A DNA stretch of 64,000 nt from Bryum argenteum (GCA_037043015.1 CM073327.1:10212727-10276726); one strand, 5' to 3'. Positions 38,810 to 51,830 are shown, numbered from the stretch's first letter. Numbers and translations: made by a program. Notes: generated by a model not told the origin, from the letters alone.

Positions 38810-40753
38810 GCGGATGCTGCATGGGATGTGGCATGAAAGTGGAGAATTTTCATCCTCCTCCAAGCTTTCCAAGCTCCCTCCTGTGAGCTATCTGCCACCC
38901 CCAACATCCCTGAATCCTTTGGAGTGCAATTGTAAGGCATATCACAAGGAATCAATGTACATCGTCAAGGCCAGCTCAGGGGCCTGCTCCTCCTCCAGAA
39001 GGCTACCGCATTGAGGCGTTTAGAAGGGTCTCGGAACATCTCCAACATACACAACATTGTATGCGAACATAGTGCAGCTTGGCCGGATTTGACCGTGATC
39101 AACCCGCTGATGCAGCAGTCCCAAGTTCTTCCACATTACGAGAGACCTGATCTGGAGAGGTGGATGTATTGTAAGCCGCAACTCCTCATGATGGTGGATG
39201 AGATTGCAAACAGCTACAAAGTACTGTTCTATCATTGCTTGAAGATTGATCGCTCTCCAACGCAACAACTGATTGTGTACGACTCTAAGTCTATGAAATG
39301 GGAAAATGTGGATCTCGTTCATCCACCCATTCTTCCTGCTTTTGGATGCTGGACAGATCCATTTGGACGTGGGCATCATACAGTGTATACCAGCTTGTGT
39401 GCTCGTGGACAGCTCTATTTGGCCGACATTCGCAAGCCAACTGCCATAGATTCTGTGAACGGTAATGTAACAAGCGGGGTTGTGCGGCTCTTCCAAGTGG
39501 ACATCGAATCCGGGCAACAGATACTACACAGAGAGTTTCCTATTTGCAAATCGCACAAGCAAGCTGTGAAGGTCCTAGAACCCAACTACTGCCCACTTGT
39601 CTCGCCGCACATGCTCCACAATTTGGAACTAGTAGAGTGCATGGAGCATCTGTGGGTGATAGTCTGGTTGGGGTACCCAAAAAGGTTGTCCCATGAACAA
39701 TTGCACTCTATGCTGGTGTGACAAGCATATCCATTTTTAAACTGTAATACAATAAGACTTCATTAGATGTGGTTTTAGTTGTCTATACTTATAATGTATC
39801 AAGAAAAAAAATTAAAAATTAAAAAAAATATTTTGAAGTAATTTTATTTGATTTTTTAGTTGAAAAAGTAAGTCATGTCCCAATAACCTAAAATCCATAG
39901 AATCAAGCAAATGGAATATCAACCATTTTTATTTTAATATGATTTTTGAATATGACCTACATCTTCTTGTATAGAATACAAAATAATTTATTTAATAAAA
40001 AAAAAATTAATTCATTGTGCACTATAATGCCTGCAAATCCCCAAATTCAACACTTTTTCCCTCATCTATGAATGGATCCAAAAAAAATAAAGAATCTAAA
40101 AGAAAATCTATAGGCATATATACTTTGATTTCAGTGAGGTGCATGATATTTTATTTTCTATTTTAGGGTCTTTTTACTTGATTAAAATGACTAAATTAGA
40201 CAAACTTTGGAGGCTTTCAATAAAAATAACCTAATTAGTGTGTCCAAAAAGTGATACCCCAAGCTTACCATTGCCCCTGTATGCAGTGATACCTGCAAGG
40301 TTGGATGAGTTTCTGTATCAGCCGAACAGATTCCGAGAGAACATGTGGGAGAATGTGGATACGATGGGCTCAACATACATGCCTCTTCAGTTCTACATAT
40401 TCCAGTTGGAAGGAGATGTTGGGGTTGAGGGCCATGGGGTCCTGCGCATCAAGCAGCTTCTCACCACAAGGAAGAACTGTCACCACCTTCTCAGGAGACG
40501 AGCATTGCTGTCGAATATGTGGATTGCGCAACATGACAGACCAAGTCCGGACCGGAACTGGTTCGCATGCACAAGCAGGGGCAGCGTCATTTGGGTGACC
40601 GTAGCAGACTACCTTCTGCAATACAACGTTGTGTCGGGGGAGAGCAAGACGGAGATGCTTCCAACAAACATCCAGCCTGAGAATCCGGGGCAGATTCAGA
40701 TGGAAGAGAAAGTTGGAGTCGCATACCGGGCAAGCTTTCACATGAAGCCCTAG
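38002..40753 (+). pseudogene. F-box/kelch-like gene copy 2, frameshifted and interrupted by an insertion
   Basis: Exon 1 (38002-38023) is a 22-nt micro-exon encoding MEHKLIK; the phase-1 GT-AG intron runs to 38367 and exon 2 starts at 38368. It encodes an acidic N-terminus, an F-box-like motif (LTSQEIMRAKCVDRGW), then an F-box-associated/kelch-like C-terminal region (VINPLMQQSQVLPHY, VYDSKSMKWENVDLVH, LYLADIRKPTA, LFQVDIESGQQIL). Against copy 3, one base is missing at about 38980 (GGGG-CC versus GGGGGGC), which shifts the frame. At 39654-40280 an AT-rich insertion breaks the coding region; homology resumes at 40281 (VIPARLDEFLYQP) and ends at the TAG at 40753. A truncated N-terminal product is possible, but the full protein is not. 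Confidence 0.8.
39654..40280. other. ~627-bp AT-rich insertion in F-box copy 2
   Basis: Absent from the matching point of copy 3 (47197). Flanked on both sides by CTGT (39650-39653 and 40277-40280), which could be a 4-bp target duplication. Ends share only a weak inverted similarity (ggttggggtac / gcttggggtat). No open frame of note. An intron was considered and rejected because GT-AG choices do not restore the frame. Confidence 0.55.
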
Positions 40754-43700
40754 TGGAGTGGGCTGTGCATGCGCAGCCGGGTGTGGAGAGATTTGACACA
40801 GTTATCAATTACCTCATGTGTAGTGATAACCTCACTCATTCCTTAGAATCTCAAGGGACCGAATTGGATCGGATCAATTGTAGCATCCAAGGAATAAATG
40901 ATTATACTTTTTCGAAGATTCTGATTCTCGAGCTGTTTTCGTGTTTGAGTTGAATGTTGAATTCTTTGCTGTTGGATAGTTTAGCTCGTTGTTTTGTTTA
41001 TCGAAAAGTAGACATGACAAAAATGAGGTCTGGTTAGTAGAATCCCCAAGCTGATTCCACTCTTACTATATACCCCGGAGAGCCTGGTAGCTAAAAACAT
41101 TGATTTTCATTATTGGCTACAACAGTATGTGGTGCAATAGCATTTTTATGTGTGCAAGACGATTGCTTGTATTTACACGCACACAAAGGCGAATGGTGAG
41201 TATGCAAATGGGGAGATAGTTGGTGGATATGCAAGTTTGCAAGGTAGAATGGGCAGATCTATAGATAGACCTTTATTTCTAGATCGGCAAAAATGAATTA
41301 TTGACCTTGACATCTTTCGAAGTCAAGCTTTTTATGATCTCTATACCATAGGAGTTTATGTAAATGAGGGGCTTTAGCGTCCCATCGTAAACCGGTAGAT
41401 TGAGCGAACACCTCGACCTTAGGTGATGAACTTTTTGTTCTCTTCCATAGTTGGAGATGACAAACCTCTAAGCTTGCTTCTAGAACATGCGTAGTGACGG
41501 CCTAAAGCTTTTGGCTTCCCCGGCTTGAGAGCTGATGCAGCTTCCTGTACCTTTTGGATATCTCTGAAACTTCAGGATTTGGCTTACACAAGGTTTATTA
41601 GGATTTTGAAAATAGTACAAGTCTTTTTCTTTATGCATAGTGCTTTGACTGATAATCATTTCCTTCGAGAAGATGCCCCCATCAATAGTTCAATAATGTG
41701 TTCTTAAATATTTCAAATGTATGAACTCAGAGCGCCTATCTATCTGACTTCCTTGAAACACGTGCGTGAAGGACCTCTATTCATTAACCACATATCCGAG
41801 CTCTATACGTTCTATCTGCATTGGTTCCTTTCTATCGAGTTGGAGCTTTGGTGAATTAGAGATGTAAGAGCCGACTCCTCATACTTTGTGGATGATGAGG
41901 AGCATACCCATGTTGTGTGTTTCTTGCATTGTTTTATGTTTTAGACTATTGTCTTGGGATTGCATAGCTTTATGAGAGCCGATCTTGGGATTGCATAGCT
42001 TTATGAGAGGACCGTCTTTTAACGTTAAAATGCAGATCACATTATGCATTTCTAATTTACCCCTAAAATAGGTAGAATGTGTCGTCCTAACTTTTACAAT
42101 GGATTTTGGATTCTAGATATTATCTTATTTTCTTACTAGTTGAACGAGATATGAATAGCAATCAGGTGTTGTTTGATTTTTAATATCCAAATTGTAAGAA
42201 GATATTGAGTCATGGATTCAAAGAGGTTATTTTCTTGCTAGTTGAAAGAGATAAGAGTAGCGAACTTGAGTGGTGATTGATTTTCAAAATCCAAATTGTA
42301 AGAAGATATTGAGTTCCAGATTTGAAGGGGTGACCAATTCGAGCGAATGAGATATATGGTCTACTTTGATATGCTAGTTTCAAATGTGATAAAATGACGT
42401 AAAATATACCGAGCAAGCTTCATCTTGGGAACCCTCTAAGGGTAAAGAAAGATCAGTAAGAGTTAGTAAAGAGGAGTAGATGGTTCCAATGGTATGGTCT
42501 CCTCTCATGCAGATGCTTACTTTGAAGACCTCCACTATAGCTAGAACTCCAGATAGATCTGTTGATAACGGAGCCATTATGATACACTCGCAAGAGGTCG
42601 TCCATTCCCAACACATTATGTTGAGCTGTTAAACGGATTTTATCTCGGGAAACCGCAGTGAAGTAAAAAGTCGTGAAGAATGGTCGCCAACATTTGGAAA
42701 ACCTTATGGATGGTGAGATTATAAGGGAATCAGGGTCAAATTAAGTTCATATTCATTATTTGGAGACTTCTTGCTAGTTTTGATTTAAAAAGTCATCATT
42801 CTTCTACCACATATATTACTTGGATTTTTAGTTATGCCAAAGGTCACGTTATGCAACCCTATTTTTGGATCTAATACAGGTTGGAGAAGGAGAAGTGTTT
42901 GAGAAACAACCTTACATCATGAACATCTCACTTTCATCCAATAGAATTTTTGAGAAATATGGTATTTTTTTGGCTTAGAAAGACAATGGATTGTATAAAC
43001 AAAGAGTCAAGTGATGAAATTTCTTTTTATGCTCTTACTAAGTTAAAAATGAGTGACGAATAGATAGGCTTTTGTCATTGGTGAAGTCTTCTCATTTCTA
43101 AAAGTTGTATACAAGACTGAAATTCAACCACATGCTTTAGCTAAGCCCCTACAGGTTTTGATCGGGATTTGTCTAAAAGTAAAGAAAGAAGCAATTATTA
43201 GGGTGTTGCCGCTCTTCCAGTGGACTTTTGGATTTTCTGCTTTTGCAAAGCTCGAAAAACTTATTTACATTTGCAAGACATCGTGGGAAAATTGAACTTA
43301 GAAATAATGCTTTATATCTAAATAGGGCAGAGTTGCTCGCTCTTCATTTCATATTTTTTTTTGCCAATGTAGTTTAGACTTACAGTTGATATTAATACTT
43401 AAATGTTCATGCCTTTTGGAGGCATTGAGGAGCCTTACAAACCCTAATTTTACGAAGTTGAAAAGATCTATATGCAAGGAAAAGGAATCTTCCTCTTTGA
43501 GATCTCAAGGTTTACTCTTCTATTGTACAATTCAGTTCTCGGATTTGAAAGATTGCTGTTATTTGCAAGATTGCAACAACCCTTCACTCAACTTTGGATC
43601 GTAATTAGAGTTGGTTCTAAAAATTGAATGCAAAAAAGTTATGCTTTGAACTATGTTATCAAGTATTTTTTATTTATTTTTCCCTTTTTTTATTTAAAAA

Positions 43701-44386
43701 AAAAATTCAACTAATGAATGCTAGAGGTTTATATAGGGTGTATCAAAATCCCAATCATATTTGAATTCTCTCCAGCCAATTGTTGATGAATCCATAAACC
43801 AAAAGTGTCTTGGAACTACGGTGAAGTGTTGAGCATCCAAAAGAAAAGTTTGGAGTTTAGGGAAAAGAAAAATCTAATTGAAGTTTGGTTTTCTTAGGGC
43901 CACATCAATGTTTGAAAACGTTGAGTAAGTGTCAAGGAGTGCTTACTTCTCAAAGACATATTTTTGGGCTCCCTTTAAACCAATTTGCATTTATTTATTT
44001 TTGTATGCTATTCATGATTGAGATAGACATCATTCTTGTCCCTTGGTACACTTGGTAGTGTCGACCCTTGATTTTCTTTTATATGTATATATATCAGTGT
44101 TTTATTTTTTAAAATTTTCTTTTCACATAAAAAACCGTAAAAGGACTTTGCTCAAAGACATTAATGTGTACATCTTCCAAGAAATTGAACGCATGTGCAC
44201 TTAAGATATGATTGGTCCAAATTCCTACAACTTTGCAGATAATGAAATTGATTCTAATGGCTACTCTATCAATAAGCATACTATGATAGAGAAATGCTCT
44301 TCATAAGCATATTACCTTCAAGAATCTTCTAACCTTCGAGAATCTTCTAACCTTCGAGAATCTTAATCTCTTAAGTGCTCTATGAG
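40754..44386. other. Intergenic region between F-box copies 2 and 3
   Basis: No gene recognised. Two local tandem duplications: ~30 bp (cttgggattgcatagcttta) at about 41954-42010, and ~120 bp (ttattttcttactagttgaa ... ccaaattgtaagaagatatt) at about 42120-42320. The region is otherwise AT-rich with scattered short open frames. Confidence 0.5.
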
Positions 44387-44393
44387 TATAAAG
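44387..44393 (+). promoter_or_regulatory. TATA box of F-box copy 3
   Basis: TATAAAG, 413 bp upstream of the micro-exon ATG at 44800. The spacing matches copies 1 and 2 (417 and 426 bp). Confidence 0.5.
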
Positions 44394-44799
44394 CGCAGGG
44401 CTGAAGAGCGGGAGGCTCTCTTTTAGAGTTGTGACGATGAGACCTTTTCTCTATACTTGGTTGATTTGAGCTTGGATCACTTTATTCAATTGATCGTTGT
44501 TGTTGAATCCTCTGAGTGAAGGTTTGGAGAGCACTTTTTACTAGTGTGAAAAAGTTGGTGGTAAACCTTCAGTTACGATAACTCTTTTATTTCAATTGTA
44601 CATGATTCATATTATTTTGCTTTTCATGTGCACAAAAAGCTATCAAATGTCGAAATACAATAATTCATCATCAAGCTTTCCTATCTTACCTCCATATTTC
44701 ACGTCACATCATTACTTCCAGGCTCTTTTCTCATCTTTTTGTTGCAAAGATCCCTAAAAGTCTCAACATATTTTCATCTCTTTATTTATAGGTTTTGTC

Positions 44800-47684
44800 A
44801 TGGAGTGTCAGCTTCAAGGTACTATTTCTTTTTTCTCCAAGTTTCTATTTGATTTAGGAATATTACTATGAATATTATTGTTTTTGTAGCTTATAGAAAT
44901 CTAATGAGCAAATACATTTAATGATTACTAGTGTGCCACTGCGGGATTGCCATGCCCACATTAATACTTTAACCACTCCTATGTGCGTCCTAGTAACCGT
45001 CTCCATCCCCATCTCGTCCATGTTCCACCTTTATCCCATACCCATCAATATTCCTATCTGTATCTCCATCCATGTCTCTGTTCTTATACTCGTCTAAGTC
45101 CTAATCATTATCCTTGTCGATGGCTCTGTTGAACCAAAAAGTACTTAAATAAAAGTATAGCTAGTCCTTGTCATTATGCAAGCATAATACCACTAGAATG
45201 ATCAAACAAAACTTTACCTGCTTTAACCCCTAAAGGTCCAGGAAAGCTGCTTTTTGGAGTCCAAAATTCAGCCAACTTTGACCATTATAATCGCACAAAT
45301 GAAGACGAATCAACGGTTCAATTTTGGCAAGTGCGTGAAAGGTTAAGTTAACTTCAAGATCTTACGGTTGGATCTTGCAAATAATTCTTAGATTGAGAGT
45401 TTTTAGGCCTGAAGTAAGGGAATGTACATTTTTACAATTTTGCATCAAGAACCTTTAGGGGTTAATATATACAGAGACGAAATATGCAAGGTTGACATTA
45501 TTACTAAGTGTATTCCTATAAAGATACAAAACTGTACTTCACCTATTTCCTTTTAGTTGTCTCATATTGCTCACAATATAGTCCAATTATAAGAAACTTG
45601 TGAGTTGTATTGGAAGGTAAGATAGTTGCATTTACTCACTAAATATCACTTTCTTCATCTCAAATAAAGACCATGATTTGGTTCAATCACCCATCTCACA
45701 ATAATACCAAGTTTTGATATTAAATGTACACTACAGCCATCCAACCATATCCAACTATCTTAATAAGTAATCTAGACCAACGAAAAATCAACCATTCTTA
45801 GCAAATCTTGGTGCCTTTCCTTGAACGGAAGGAAAAAGTATTGAGATTGAGGAGGAATGATTTGACACAAAATCTTATCTTGTTTTGTTCGTGTGGCAGA
45901 AATGACAACAACTACCCGTGAGGATCATCCTCTAGGTCACCATGAGGTCAATGTTCCTACTCCTGCATTCCAAGGATTCAAGCGAACTCATGACGATGCA
46001 TTTGAGGAACAAGAACTGCAACGTCTAGATGATGCTGCTGCTCCTTCAAATCATGGCATTGGAGAATTGGAGGATAGAGATGATCCTTCAAGCTATGGCA
46101 TTGTAGAACCGGACGACGACGAGGTGGATGATGCTCCCTCAAATTGTGGCATTGCAGAATCGGTCAGGTCCACCGATGCAGCTTTAGCAAACCCTACCTT
46201 CTTACAAACTCTGACATCCCAGGAGATCATCAGAATGAAGTACGTGTGAAGAGGTTGGAAAGCCGATGCGCCCGATGGCATCACCATCAGCAATGCTAGG
46301 CGCCAGGATGAAAGCCATGAATGGTATTTCCCGATATTCAACGTAGTAAATCTAACACTCCAAAGAGGATCATCACCATTGATATCTCCGATGCTGCTGG
46401 GAATGTGGCATGGAAGTGAGGATTTCTCATCCACATCCGAGCTCCGCACTCTCCCTCACGTGAGCTATCTGCCACCCCCAACATTGCAAACTGCTCACAA
46501 CTGCCATTGTAGAGCTTACAGGAGGAGCACAGAGTATGTTCCTATGGCCAGCTCAGGGGGGCTTCTCCTTCTCCAGACAGTCACTGCATTGATGCACTCG
46601 GAGGGGTTCCAGATTATCTCCATCAACCATGGACTTCATTGTATACTTGGGAATGATACTTGGCCATCGTTGATGGTGACCAACCCACTAACCAAGAAAT
46701 TCCAAGTTCTTCCAGAATTCATTGATGAACCGCATCAACGCACCCGGTGGCATAGCAAACATCAACAAGGTGCTAGGTTATCGGTGTTTTACGTTGAATC
46801 AGATTCGGCTACAGCAGCTTGTTGTGTACGACTCCAAATCTATGGAGTGAGAGAATGTGGGTCTCAATCATCATGCACCCATTCAACCTCCATTCGGGTG
46901 CTGGAGAATGCCATTTCCAAGTGAGGAACTTTATACCACTTTGTGTACGCGCGGACGACTCTATTTGGCGGATATACGAAAGCCTACTGCCACGGAGTGC
47001 GTGATGGGCCATGCAGGAGGCGGGGTTGTGCGTGTCTTCCAAGTGGACATTGAAACTGGGCAGCAGATACTACTGATTGAGTTTCCGATCCACAAATCGC
47101 ATGTCCAAGCTGTGCAGGTCCCCGAACTTGCAAATTGGCAAGTAGACACATCAGGCATGCTCCGCAATCTGGAACTAGTGGAGTGCATGGGGCATCTGTT
47201 TGCAGTGATACCTGCACGGTTTGATGAGTTTCTGTATCAGCCCGACACATTCCGAGAAAACATGTGGGAGAATGTGGGCTTAACTTACATGCCCCTTCAG
47301 TTCTACATTTTCCAGTTGGAAGGAGATATTGGAGTTGAGGGACATGGGGTCTTGCGCATCCGGCATCCAATCTCAAGGAAGAACTGTATGCAGCGTGGGC
47401 GGAGACGAATTTTGGTGTTGCACATTTGGAAGTCGCTCACGTGGAACTCGCGAGATGGGCGAGATCGTGCACCGCATCCAGACCGAAACTGGTTTGCTTG
47501 CACGGGCAGGGGAAATGTGATCTGGGTGACCGTGGCAGACTACCTTCTACAATACAATGTCCTCTCAGGGGAGAGCCATACGGAGATGCTTCCCACAAAC
47601 GCTCAGATCATACTTCCCGGACAGATTCTGATGGAAGAGAAAGTTGGAGTCTCATACCGAGCTAGCTTTCACATGCAACCCTAG
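44800..47684 (+). pseudogene. F-box/kelch-like gene copy 3, with two in-frame stops and a frameshift
   Basis: The micro-exon 44800-44818 (MECQLQ) ends in the same phase as in the other copies; the intron (44819-45899) is lengthened by a MITE; exon 2 starts at 45900. A TGA near 46247 replaces the Asp/Arg of the F-box helix (KYV-stop-RGW against KCVDRGW in copy 2). A frame change lies at about 46780-46810, and a second TGA at about 46850 stands where copy 2 has Trp (SKSMKWENV). Downstream, 46857-47684 stays open to the natural stop and preserves LYLADIRKPTA, VFQVDIETGQQIL, FDEFLYQPDTFRENMWENV, NWFACTGRGNVIWVTVADYLL and a C-terminal SYRASFHMQP. Inactivated, but the best guide to the ancestral C-terminus. 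Confidence 0.82.
45224..45465. mobile_element. MITE in intron 1 of F-box copy 3
   Basis: 242 bp with inverted ends TTAACCCCTAAAGGT / ACCTTTAGGGGTTAA. Absent from the introns of copies 1 and 2, so it was inserted after duplication or lost there. The ends resemble those of 11580-11820 (TTAACCCTTAAA), and the size is nearly equal. Confidence 0.7.
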
Positions 47685-48834
47685 TCGAGTGGGTTGTGCA
47701 GGCTCTGCATTTGCGGCTGCGTGTGTGGAGTTTCATCGAACGTCAATTTTCCTTTAGTAATCACATGCTTGAGGAAATTGGGTTTTTAGTAACTCGATTA
47801 CAAGGTGAATGAAGATTTTTACTTACCGAATGTAGGTTGTGCTTTGATGCGTGCTTGGACATGTGATGTATGGCATGGCGTAGGTAATGCATGCGGAGGA
47901 AGGGATCTTAGTTGAGAATGTAAATTAGGGCTTTCGATAACACGATGTGCTTGAGCTGGTTGTGAAAAAATGGAAGCATCTTCCTTTGAATTGTAAGAAG
48001 AAAAGGTTTTTGTGTTGGCATTTTGGCATGTGAATGTTTAGTTTGCCCTCTAATTGAGGAATTCGGATACTTATGACATGAACTTTTGCAATAACATTCT
48101 AATTTAGTCGCACAATATCAATCAATGCAACATTATCGCACACAATCTAGTCCTTTTATCAGTTAACCAAGCTTGGCTCTAAAGTGCCACTATGGGTCTA
48201 CTCGATCTCTCGGAGGCTTTACTCAACCCACCTTTCTATTACTGATAGTCCTTTTACAATAATGTCTTATAATATTAATGTGATTAATATCTGATACTTC
48301 TAGATATGTGTATTGTAATGCTTGTGATGTCTATGTACTGTTGAAATACTTCAAGAATTCTTACAAGAAAATGACATGGATATCGATTTACCTTTTTTAA
48401 ATGATACTAAAATTTTGGCTACAAGGGTCTAAAAACTACGTACTCGATTTCAATCTTAAAAATTGTAAGGATAGACGCCTTTGGCAAAGGCAAGGCACCA
48501 ACGTTGGTGCCGTCAAGTTTGGAGGACAACAATCCATCTAATGTGTCATGGTGGAGTGCATGGTCGCAATTCCGTCATTCCCCAATAGCCTTGAGCGTGC
48601 GCAACCACCACTGGCACCCCATGAGACCCATTCCTTCTATCACTCCCTCTAGTTACACTTTTAATGCAAATAATGTTGTCATTTCTGCACAATTAAGTAA
48701 TCCCAATGAACAAGTAATTGAAGCCAAGAGGCATTACCGAATGTTAGAAAAAAAAAAAAAAATTGTTCTCGTTCGTAAGGTAGCCAGGTGGTAGGATGTT
48801 GGAGTATTGAAGAAGTAGGAAAGGTGGCACGCAA
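47685..48834. other. Intergenic, nothing recognised
   Basis: 3' flank of F-box copy 3, then AT-rich DNA. The 96-codon frame at 48504-48794 begins at TTG, not ATG, and has no recognised domain; it may be a fragment of a transposon gene. Confidence 0.45.
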
Positions 48835-49115
48835 AGTGATGAAGGTTAGGTAATGTTGGAGAACGTTGAAAAACGAAATTTTAAGGCAAATAAAACAAAA
48901 TAATACGATGTAACTAAAATTAGCAATCATTGAGCAACAACGTTCGAGAACGTTTGTGAATGTTTGAGAGAACCTGAGTAAATGTTTGAAAGTTGTTGGG
49001 AGAACATTTGCGAGAGAACGTTTGTGAGTATTTCAATCTTTAAGAAACGTTGTACGACGTATTAAAGGTTAGCAAACGTTTGCTAACGTTGAAGCATTGG
49101 CAACGTTACCCAACA
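48835..49115. repeat. Degenerate AACGTT-rich tract
   Basis: Words such as gagaacgttg, gaacgtttgcgag, aacgtttgtgag and gttagcaaacgtttg recur every ~10-12 bp. Same family as 10790-11250. Confidence 0.7.
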
Positions 49116-49211
49116 TTTGCAAGCGTTGGTTCTCCAAAATTCCCCAATGCTTACAAGTCTAGGTTTTCCATCTTTATCCAACATTTAGTCCCTCATTTTG
49201 GAGCATGTGGG

Positions 49212-50440
49212 CTACTTAGATACTTCCATCTCCTCATCTTCTTCACCCATTGCAAGTATCTCAATCTACTCCTTGCCCTTCAAGTTTCTAAACTCCTCGC
49301 TTCTAAATTGAATGCTCAAATCGCCACAAAATACGACATTATTAACATTGCTTCAAAGCATTGATATATATTATGTATTTCGCTTTGGGTGTAATTAAGT
49401 AAACTCATGAATCCTTTCTCCTCAATTCTTCTCAAAGAATGAATTGTAAAATTATAGCATCCACGACAATGGCACACCATAGTCGATTGCATTGCCATTC
49501 ACAAAATTGGCCAGCTAGGATGACATGTCCAGTGATTTTGGAGCATGTTGGGACCTTAAGAATTGCTTGAATTGCCAAATGGTGGTAGCAGCTCGAAAAT
49601 GTGGCCCATCAACTTATGGGTGTGCACAAAAGAAGGTAGTGAAGCACTAAGTGTGGACATGCAGCAGATGCATGAAGTGTGGCCCTGTCACTTAAAATAT
49701 GCAAACAACCCTTTGCAAAGCGTACCGTTGTGCTAGGGCAACGGAGAATACCGAGCTTTCGGAAAGCTTTCTTTAGCGTTGTAGATAAAACGCCCATCTG
49801 CTTTGCTTTGCTGCATCGACTAAGCAGAGAGGGTACTTAGTAAAAAGCGTTGTACTTGTAAACAATAGAGGAATAAATTTTGGCGCTCACCTTCCAGTAC
49901 TAGAAATAGAGGGGTTTGCAATAATACACAAATTGATCTCTGTAGACGTCGCTAAGTTGAACAACGTTCAAAAACTTGCTTTAGCACCGTTTGGAAAAGT
50001 CTTGCTTTAGCTCCGTTCGGAAATTTGCTTTAGCACCGTTTGGAAACATGCTTTAGCACCGTTCGGAAACTTTCTTTAGCACCGTTCTCGATAAAATAAG
50101 TAAATTGCAATAAAATTAGCAACTAAATTGTATATATACAAAACATTGCTTATTTTCTTGAGAACAATGCTAAAGCAAGTTCATGAACGTTGCTTAACTT
50201 AGCAAGATTTACACAAAATGCAATGTTTGTAACTTCGCAAACCCCCCTCTATTTAGTAGTGTTCTTACTACAACGTGTCATCACATCCACGGCCTTTACA
50301 TTCACAACCTCTACAAGCTTCATGGAAATATATGATATCCAAGATCACTTTTGATGGAAGGTTGAGCAAATGAAGACTGTTACCATGGAAGCCGTGCAAG
50401 CTCATCATTGATAATGGTAGTGTTGTCTAGTGTTCGAAAC
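49212..50440 (-). pseudogene. RWP-RK domain gene relic A
   Basis: On the minus strand: a middle exon piece (about 50440-50265, the LPHGN-type segment and VKAVDVMTRCSKN), an intron holding a CACTA-type element, a degraded RWP-RK exon (about 49860-49600; MGV-STTLKKAFRKLGILRCP), and a C-terminal piece ending in a stop at 49214-49212 (EEDEEMEVSK). A frame change occurs inside the RWP-RK helix region (the AAK segment and the LKK segment lie in different frames), and the RWPxRK signature reads RCPSTT. RWP-RK proteins are plant transcription factors of nitrogen response and germ-cell identity. This copy cannot encode one. Confidence 0.65.
49895..50261. mobile_element. Non-autonomous CACTA-type element, copy A
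   Basis: 367 bp with TTC flanking both ends (3-bp target duplication). The left end CAGTACTAGAAATAGAGGGG and right end CTCTATTTAGTAGTG (inverse CACTACTAAATAGAG) resemble CACTA termini. ~100-bp imperfect inverted arms. Inside the left arm, ~5 copies of a ~23-bp unit (cttgctttagcaccgttygg). Confidence 0.75.
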
Positions 50441-50461
50441 AGAAACAATATCGCCCCGCAA

Positions 50462-50720
50462 AAGGAACGTTGAGAAATGGAATTTTAAGGCAATTAAAAC
50501 AAGGTAACACAATGTAACTAAAATTAGCAAACATTGAGCAACAACATTTGAGAACGTTTGCGAAACAGTCATTGAGAGAACATTCCCGAACGTAGGAGAA
50601 TGGTTGCAAGCATTTGTAGTCTTTGAGAAATGTTGTGCGGCGTAATAAAGGTTACCGAACGCAGAAGAAGCGTTGGCAACGTTTCTCAACATTTGCAAGC
50701 GTTGATTCCTCAAAGTTCCC
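50462..50720. repeat. Degenerate AACGTT-rich tract
   Basis: Same family and same neighbour order as 48835-49115: a preceding 'aattttaaggcaattaaaac' block and a following 'ggttttccaacttcatccaac' block. Confidence 0.7.
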
Positions 50721-50790
50721 TGGCAACGCTTTTAAGTCTTGGTTTTCCAACTTCATCCAACATTTGGTCCCTCATTTTGAAACATGTAGG

Positions 50791-51830
50791 CTACTTAGAT
50801 ACTTCCATCTCCTCATCTCCTTCACCCATTGCAAGTATAGCCTGAATAAACTCTGGCTTGCTCTACAAGCTTCTAAACTCCTCGCTTTTAAACTGAATGC
50901 TCAAATTACCACAAGATACTACATTAATATCAACATTGCTTCACTTCTTGATCAAAATCAAAGCGAACTCATCTCTTGTCCTCAATGAAACAAATTTAAA
51001 ATTCTAGTATTCATGACAATTCGCAAAAATTGTCAAAGAAAGTGAGTGAATCTAAGATGTGCCGTTATGCGAGGCCAAGGAAAAATGCCTAGCTTTTGAG
51101 AAGCTTTCTTCAAGGTGGTAGCTGAAACGCCCAACTCCTTTGCCGCATTGACCAAGGAGAGAGGGAAATACGGAAGCAAGTCGATAACCGTCACCTCACA
51201 GGGTCCACGTCGCTGCATATACGGCACTCTTTCAACAATTCACATACTACATACTGACATATGTGAATTGGAACTGAAAACTCGTTCGAATGGAGACAAG
51301 GGAACGTAACGGTATAAATGAACAATCTACTTATGAAACAATATAAGAGTGAATATTGGCACTCACCTTCTTACTATGACGTGTAATCAAATCGACGGCC
51401 TTCACATCCACGTCCTCCAGAAGCTCTTCATCATGAGAATACTTAGATTTGATGAAAGGTTCAGCAAGACTGTTACCATGTGGAAGCAGACCAGACTAAA
51501 CTTCGCTAAAGAAGGCACTAAAGGTATGCGGTAGAAACATAGTTCCTCCTTCTGCTACTTGACATGTGCAAACAAAGCCTCCAAGAAGTTTTCAAACCGT
51601 TACCGTGGCGACACCAAACCTTGTAAATTTCCTCCTCTTTGCACATGGGAACCGGTCCATTGTGGGTGTTAATAAAAGGTGAAGGTGAGGGCTGTCGGTT
51701 GTTGATGAAAGCTCCCATTGACTCTAGCTTAGCTTTCCCTTCCCTTGAAATCTCTAGCTTAGCCTTGTCTTCCCTTGAGCATGCCAAGATGCCAATGTGG
51801 AGGGCCTCGTTTTGCGCTCGTGGTGTGAAG
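50791..51830 (-). pseudogene. RWP-RK domain gene relic B (best preserved)
   Basis: Minus-strand order: an N-terminal segment (about 51787-51518: FINNRQPSPSPFINTHNGPVP, then CKEEEIYKVWCRHGNGL), a middle exon ending VDVKAVDLITRHSKK with a GT donor at 51366, a 154-bp intron, then an RWP-RK exon from 51212 after TGCAG. That exon reads VTVIDLLPYFPLSLVNAAKELGV-like sequence (first 20: VTVIDLLPYFPLSLVNAAKE), then SATTLKKASQKLGIFPWPRI, which is the RWP-RK fold with the signature altered from RWPYRK to FPWPRIT. The final exon ends at the stop 50793-50791 (GEGDEEMEVSK). The RWP-RK exon is open, but the N-terminal part contains stops between segments. Family role: DNA-binding transcription factor. Confidence 0.7.

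Noticed and set aside
39650..40284. Intron in F-box copy 2
   Set aside because: GT-AG choices exist, but none joins the flanking homologous codons in frame, and copy 3 has continuous coding sequence there.
48504..48794. 96-codon plus-strand frame
   Set aside because: Starts at TTG, ends in an A-run, and shows no recognisable domain.
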